A program made the position numbers and the translations under genes. Positions 60,621 through 64,000 of a DNA stretch of 64,000 bases are shown here, one piece after another. The DNA lies in NCBI GenBank assembly GCA_028023455.1, contig JAQFVV010000012.1, positions 11,010,499-11,074,498 on the forward strand, written 5' to 3'. The DNA comes from Epiperipatus broadwayi (lineage: Eukaryota; Onychophora; Udeonychophora; Euonychophora; Peripatidae). The notes under the pieces were generated by a model. It made no database searches and was not told the DNA's origin. It saw only the letters and a program-made list of their open reading frames with translations. The first letter of the stretch is position 1. The number at the start of each line of letters is the position of its first letter.

Positions 60621-61215
60621 ATTCACAATATCAATTTGCTTCTGACTATAGTAAAATTAGGATATAATCATGAATTTATTAGGAATATTATATTTAATAA
60701 AAATATGTATAAATCAGTTAATAATAAAGATTTAATTGATAGTTTGAATAAAGAATTTATTTCTTTACCCTACAAGACCTCATTTAGTAAATTAATTTAT
60801 AAGAATAGTTTTTTTTTATAGGGTAGTATGAAAGTGGCCTGGAAGAAAGGCCTGAATTTAAATTCATTAATAAATAGTTCAAAACAGTCAATTGATTGCA
60901 AATCTATTCCTAGGGTAGTTTATAAGATACACTGTAGTCTTAATGAAAGAGTTAAAGTTCATAAGAGTAGAATTAAAAAATGGATATCAAAACTCAGCCT
61001 TGTACATTCATGAACTGAATACAGGTCATAAAATATTATTTGACAATGCAGAAGTTATCTTTTATGAAAAAAATGAATTGATAAGAAGCATTTTAAAAGA
61101 AGTTTGATGATAAAAAAATTTGAATCTGAGGCCATCAATCTCATTAAGACATAACATTCTTTGTTGTGAAAGGAAGTTGGTTGTTAAGTGAATGATAGAA
61201 GACTTTTGTTTTATG
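60621..61215 (+). mobile_element. Penelope-like element, right (plus) copy of locus C, first part
   Basis: The first frame (60636-60821) reads NHEFIRNIIFNKNMYKSVNN then EFISLPYKTSFSKLI, the RT-endonuclease linker. The second (60828-61013) reads MKVAWKKGLNLNSLINSS, KSIPRVVYKIHC (GIY-like half), then SLNERVKVHKSRIK, with the YIG segment missing. The same family as locus A. Coding then breaks, and the 3' tail is interrupted at about 61216 by another insertion. Confidence 0.82.
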
Positions 61216-61763
61216 CAGTGTTCCCTCCAAGGTATGCGCTAGTGTGCTGCAGTGTTAAAAAATTAGTGCATGAAGAAGATACATCTGTGCACAGTAAAAT
61301 TCAAAAATAATTTTCTTCTATAGTGATATCAGCACTGATGATCAGACTGCCTTCAATGTATGTTTACACTGACCCTCGCCCTTGGAACAATCGGCTGATA
61401 TTGCATCCACCAAATGCATAGTTTTGTCCAGTATGTCACATACATTCATTTAACACAGATGCTTTTTTCATTTTTTTTTTTTTTATCATTATCAATTAAG
61501 GCATTAGAGATATGTTAGTTTTGTTAAATAAAACTATATTATTCCCATACTAACAACTATAATTCAGTAGCATATTTCATTAGTTTTTTAAATCATGCAA
61601 TAATTTTATTTTTATAGACAATTTTCACATTCTATTAAATATAATAACTACATTTACGCATAATAATTTATGGACAGCAATAATATTCAAATAAAAATTT
61701 TTGAAATTAAAATTTAAAATCTTTATAATTTTTATTACAATTTTTTACTAACATAACTGATTA

Positions 61764-62472
61764 ATATACAATGTATATGAGCACAGACTTTCACATGATG
61801 CACCACTCTCCACACTATCTCATAACACTGATACACTCAAACACACATATGATGAAAAGATAAATAATCACCAACATACGTATTTCATGCTAAACCAGCA
61901 ATCATCAGTTGGTCCAGATTACCATCTCTACACATATATGCTATAAGTGTTCAGATATATATATTAAGATAGCCAAACCTCATACTTTAATGGACAGGCT
62001 TCAATCTACTCCACACTCCAACTCTTCAAAATTGTCCATCCAATTGAAAATCTGATGATGGAATGCTCAAAGGCCACCCTGAGACCGAGATTCTTGTCAC
62101 ACCCATGTTGACCTAAGGTCAATCTGACCCCTCATGTATAGGACATAATCCATTTAATACACATAGAAGGGATGGGCAGACATCTCTTTATGTAATAGCT
62201 GAAACACACAGGCTTATATATACCTGTGTCTATATATGTAATATATAGGGTATATGAGCACAGACTTTCCCATGACTCACCACTCTCCACACTATCTCAT
62301 AGCACTGATACACTCGAACACACATATGTTGAAAAGATAAACCAGCAATCATCAGTTGGTCCAGATTACCATCTCTACACATATATGCTATAAGTGTTCA
62401 GATATATATTAAGATAGCCAAACCTCATACTTTAATGGACAAGCTTCAATCTACTCCACACTCCAACTCTTC
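61764..62472. mobile_element. Retrozyme-like element, tandem dimer (locus C)
   Basis: Two head-to-tail units, the second starting at about 62247, with a 477-base period (GATAA of GAAAAGATAA at 61859 and 62336). The whole is flanked by perfect 14-bp repeats AACATAACTGATTA (61750-61763 and 62473-62486), so the dimer inserted as one piece. The first unit is full length and the second stops at CAACTCTTC. Unit 1 has a hammerhead motif. In unit 2 a short deletion at 62340 (with TAAA microhomology) removed its 3' half. No ORF. Confidence 0.82.
61865..61921 (-). ncRNA. Hammerhead ribozyme (locus C, unit 1)
   Basis: Minus strand: UAAUC-UGG-ACCAA, CUGAUGA, UGCU-GGUUU-AGCA, GAAA, AUA-CG-UAU, then G, UUGGU-GAUUA. 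The fold is complete and helix I pairs in both blocks, but the residue at the cleavage site (H17) is G, which hammerheads do not normally cut. It is probably inactive by one substitution. Confidence 0.75.
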
Positions 62473-62593
62473 AACATAACTGATTATAAAATCAATTAAG
62501 TAAGTATTATTATTTCAAATGGCACACAAATTATTTCGATTTTATAAAAAAATGCAATGTGCAATATACTTAATAAAACATAGAGAACATTTG

Positions 62594-62740
62594 ATTGCAT
62601 GCTTAGTTGAATTTCACATGAAATCTATTTGTTAATAAGTGAAATCATAGCTGTGAAAGAACTTTAGTAAAATTTTGTTGTTTTGGCTAGAATTGTAGTT
62701 TTATATGAATTTATATTTTATTTTTAATTTCTAGTATAAT
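62594..62740 (+). mobile_element. Penelope-like element, right copy of locus C, displaced 3' tail
   Basis: GCTTAGTTGAATTTCAC…TCTATTTGTTAATAA…TTTTGTTGTTTTGGCTAG is the inverted match of 60180-60275 in the left arm. This shows that 61216-62593 is an insertion within the right arm. Confidence 0.8.
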
Positions 62741-62744
62741 GTTA

Positions 62745-63660
62745 GACAGTACTTAATTTTTATAATTCAAACATGGCTCTTATAATAAAATAAGATAAAA
62801 TATTCTGTTTTGTGCTGTTTTAACACTTATAATCAAACATTCTTCTAAAGCAGCAACTATATTATATATATATAAAGTAAAAACAAAATAAATGAAATCA
62901 TAATATCATTAAACATTGTTTAAAATATATAAATTATAAAACACCATATTCAAAGAATATATACATCTACAATCAAAAGGTTTCTTTTTGCTCTTTTATA
63001 TGAAAGATTATGTGGCATTAAACAAGGCTTCATAATTTTGAGAATTATTCTCTGATAAAAAATATAGGAATCATTAAATCAATATAAAACTATGAAAAAT
63101 TCAATCACTGAAACATAATTATATATGTGCAAATATATTAAGGTTTCTTATATGGAGAAAATATAAAAAAATATTAAATAAAGGTTTATTTTTGGTACAG
63201 AACATTCTTACAAAAATAAATACTTTTGTATAATGTTTGTCTTTGAAAATGCATTAAGATTATATATATTTAATGTTCTTTATAATTTCTGTGTTTAAGA
63301 AGCAGTAATATAATTAATTACATGTAGACAAATCAATATTAGAAAATTTTAAGGAATATGATGTACTTGAAATTTCCAAAAACTCATACTTTTTATAAAT
63401 GTAGTTTGTTTATTTATTACCAAATCAAAAATTTCAGTTTAATAAATCAACATGCAGCTTTGAGTCAGCAGTTCAGGATTGACATAATTCAAATCTTAAG
63501 TGCAAAAGCATCAGAAAAAACTGCATAGCTTTTTTTTTTTTTAAAAAAAAATCCATCTTAATAATATAGGGCTTACAGAATTTATAATGAAACTCTAAAA
63601 TTGAGATGCGAAAATATATTATAACAAGAGAGTTGAAGATAGTGGTAAACTATCACTAAC
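62745..63660. other. AT-rich stretch
   Basis: No gene or recognised element. Confidence 0.5.
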
Positions 63661-63670
63661 ACTGATCACA

Positions 63671-63810
63671 TGTTACCACTTGATAATTGTATTCTATTTC
63701 TTAATTAATCCAACTCATTTTTGGGCAAAATAACATCTCTAACAATAATGTGTTACCACTTGATTAATGTACTCTATTGCTTAATTAATCCAACTGATAA
63801 TTGGGCAAAA
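63671..63810. repeat. Imperfect duplication, 80-bp period
   Basis: TGTTACCACTTGAT.A at 63671 and 63751, both followed by TTAATTAATCCAACT and TTGGGCAAAA. About 60 bases per unit are clearly alike. Confidence 0.85.
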
Positions 63811-63884
63811 CTTAACATAGATATTTAATAGAATCATTTTTAAAAACAACTAATAATTCCATTTAGTGAAAATGGTAAATACCA

Positions 63885-64000
63885 TATTTGTTAGCATATA
63901 GGACACCTTTTTCCCCTCTCAAACTATGCCTAAAATACGGAGTGCATCTTATGCACCGATAATCAAAATTATGAGTTAAAATTTCAGTCAGAATCATTCT
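63885..64000. mobile_element. DNA-transposon end, cut by window edge
   Basis: ACCATATTTGTTAGCATATAGGACACC and later GGAGTGCATCTTATGCACCGA resemble the widespread terminal sequence of small DNA transposons with an 'ACCGTATTTT…GACTATAAGACGCACC' pattern. The other end lies outside the window, so neither TIR nor TSD can be tested. Confidence 0.4.

Larger units (their letters stand above)
61216..62593. mobile_element. Probable hAT element inserted in PLE locus C
   Basis: The left edge CAGTGTTCCCTCCAAGGTAT matches a hAT terminus known from many animals (CAGTGTTCCCTCTAAG…). The right edge (…TAGAGAACATTTG) is a worn inverse. Flanking octamers agree at only 5 of 8 positions. No transposase ORF. The insertion boundaries are independently supported by the broken PLE arm. 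It contains the retrozyme-like dimer. Confidence 0.5.

Noticed and set aside
62040-62065. CTGATGATGG on the plus strand within the retrozyme unit as a second ribozyme.
   Set aside because: No GAAA follows within a foldable distance, and no helix I partner was found.
1-64000. CRISPR arrays, operons, phage or plasmid features.
   Set aside because: No regularly spaced repeats with unique spacers, no clustered prokaryotic genes. The content is that of an animal genome.

Overview
This window is AT-rich eukaryotic DNA (by eye about three quarters A+T), almost certainly from an invertebrate animal. It has long low-complexity intergenic or intronic stretches, no bacterial-style gene packing, and a typical animal mix of transposable elements: RTE and L1/Tx1-like LINEs, Penelope-like elements (PLEs), Ty3/Gypsy, Merlin, hAT, Tigger/pogo and tRNA-derived SINEs. 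I cannot name the species. No complete host gene is visible. The best host-gene candidate is a short last coding exon on the minus strand at 56446-56503.

Layout. 1-4.3 kb: AT-rich, with a tRNA-like relic. 4.29-7.57 kb: a nearly full-length RTE LINE (minus) with a 10-bp target-site duplication (TSD). 8.2-9.7 kb: decayed L1/Tx1-like LINE. 9.8-14.2 kb: a second RTE copy (plus), split by a Tigger/pogo-type element that itself holds a third, 5'-truncated RTE insertion. 14.7-15.2 kb: non-autonomous hAT. 15.8 kb: SINE with TSD. 18.9-19.2 kb: Tigger-like transposase relic. 22.7-24.1 kb: decayed Gypsy lacking its reverse transcriptase. 24.15-26.75 kb: two PLE copies head to head. 27.3-28.6 kb: Merlin. 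28.6-29.4 kb: inverted hammerhead-bearing element with a 14-bp TSD. 29.6 kb: MITE with Merlin-like ends. 30.8-32.0 kb: second head-to-head PLE locus. 34.8 kb: SINE with TSD. 35.0-36.0 kb: L1/Tx1-like 3' fragment. 36.9 kb: hammerhead-element fragment. 37.4-38.6 kb: foldback element split by a second Tigger-type element. 38.8-39.7 kb: second Merlin. 42.2-43.3 kb: third, least decayed Tigger-type element. 45.5-46.2 kb: degenerate tandem repeat and MITE. 46-55 kb: featureless. 55.5 kb: third SINE. 60.1-62.7 kb: third head-to-head PLE locus, with a probable hAT inserted in one arm and a tandem dimer of the hammerhead element (14-bp TSD) inside that.

Main discovery candidate. One repeat family (28.6-29.4, 36.9-37.1 and 61.8-62.5 kb) carries a type I hammerhead self-cleaving ribozyme. 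It shows the CUGAUGA core, helix II, GAAA, a tiny helix III, an NUH cleavage triplet, and a helix I whose two strands pair across the motif. The family occurs as inverted or tandem dimers of a roughly 477-nt unit, and two loci are flanked by perfect 14-bp TSDs. This is the architecture of animal retrozymes: small non-autonomous retroelements that move as circular RNA and are thought to use PLE machinery. PLEs are present at three loci in the same window.

How the parts work together. Autonomous families (RTE, PLE, Merlin, possibly Tigger) sit beside short elements that probably depended on their enzymes. Every autonomous protein here is broken, so activity would have to come from copies elsewhere in the genome.
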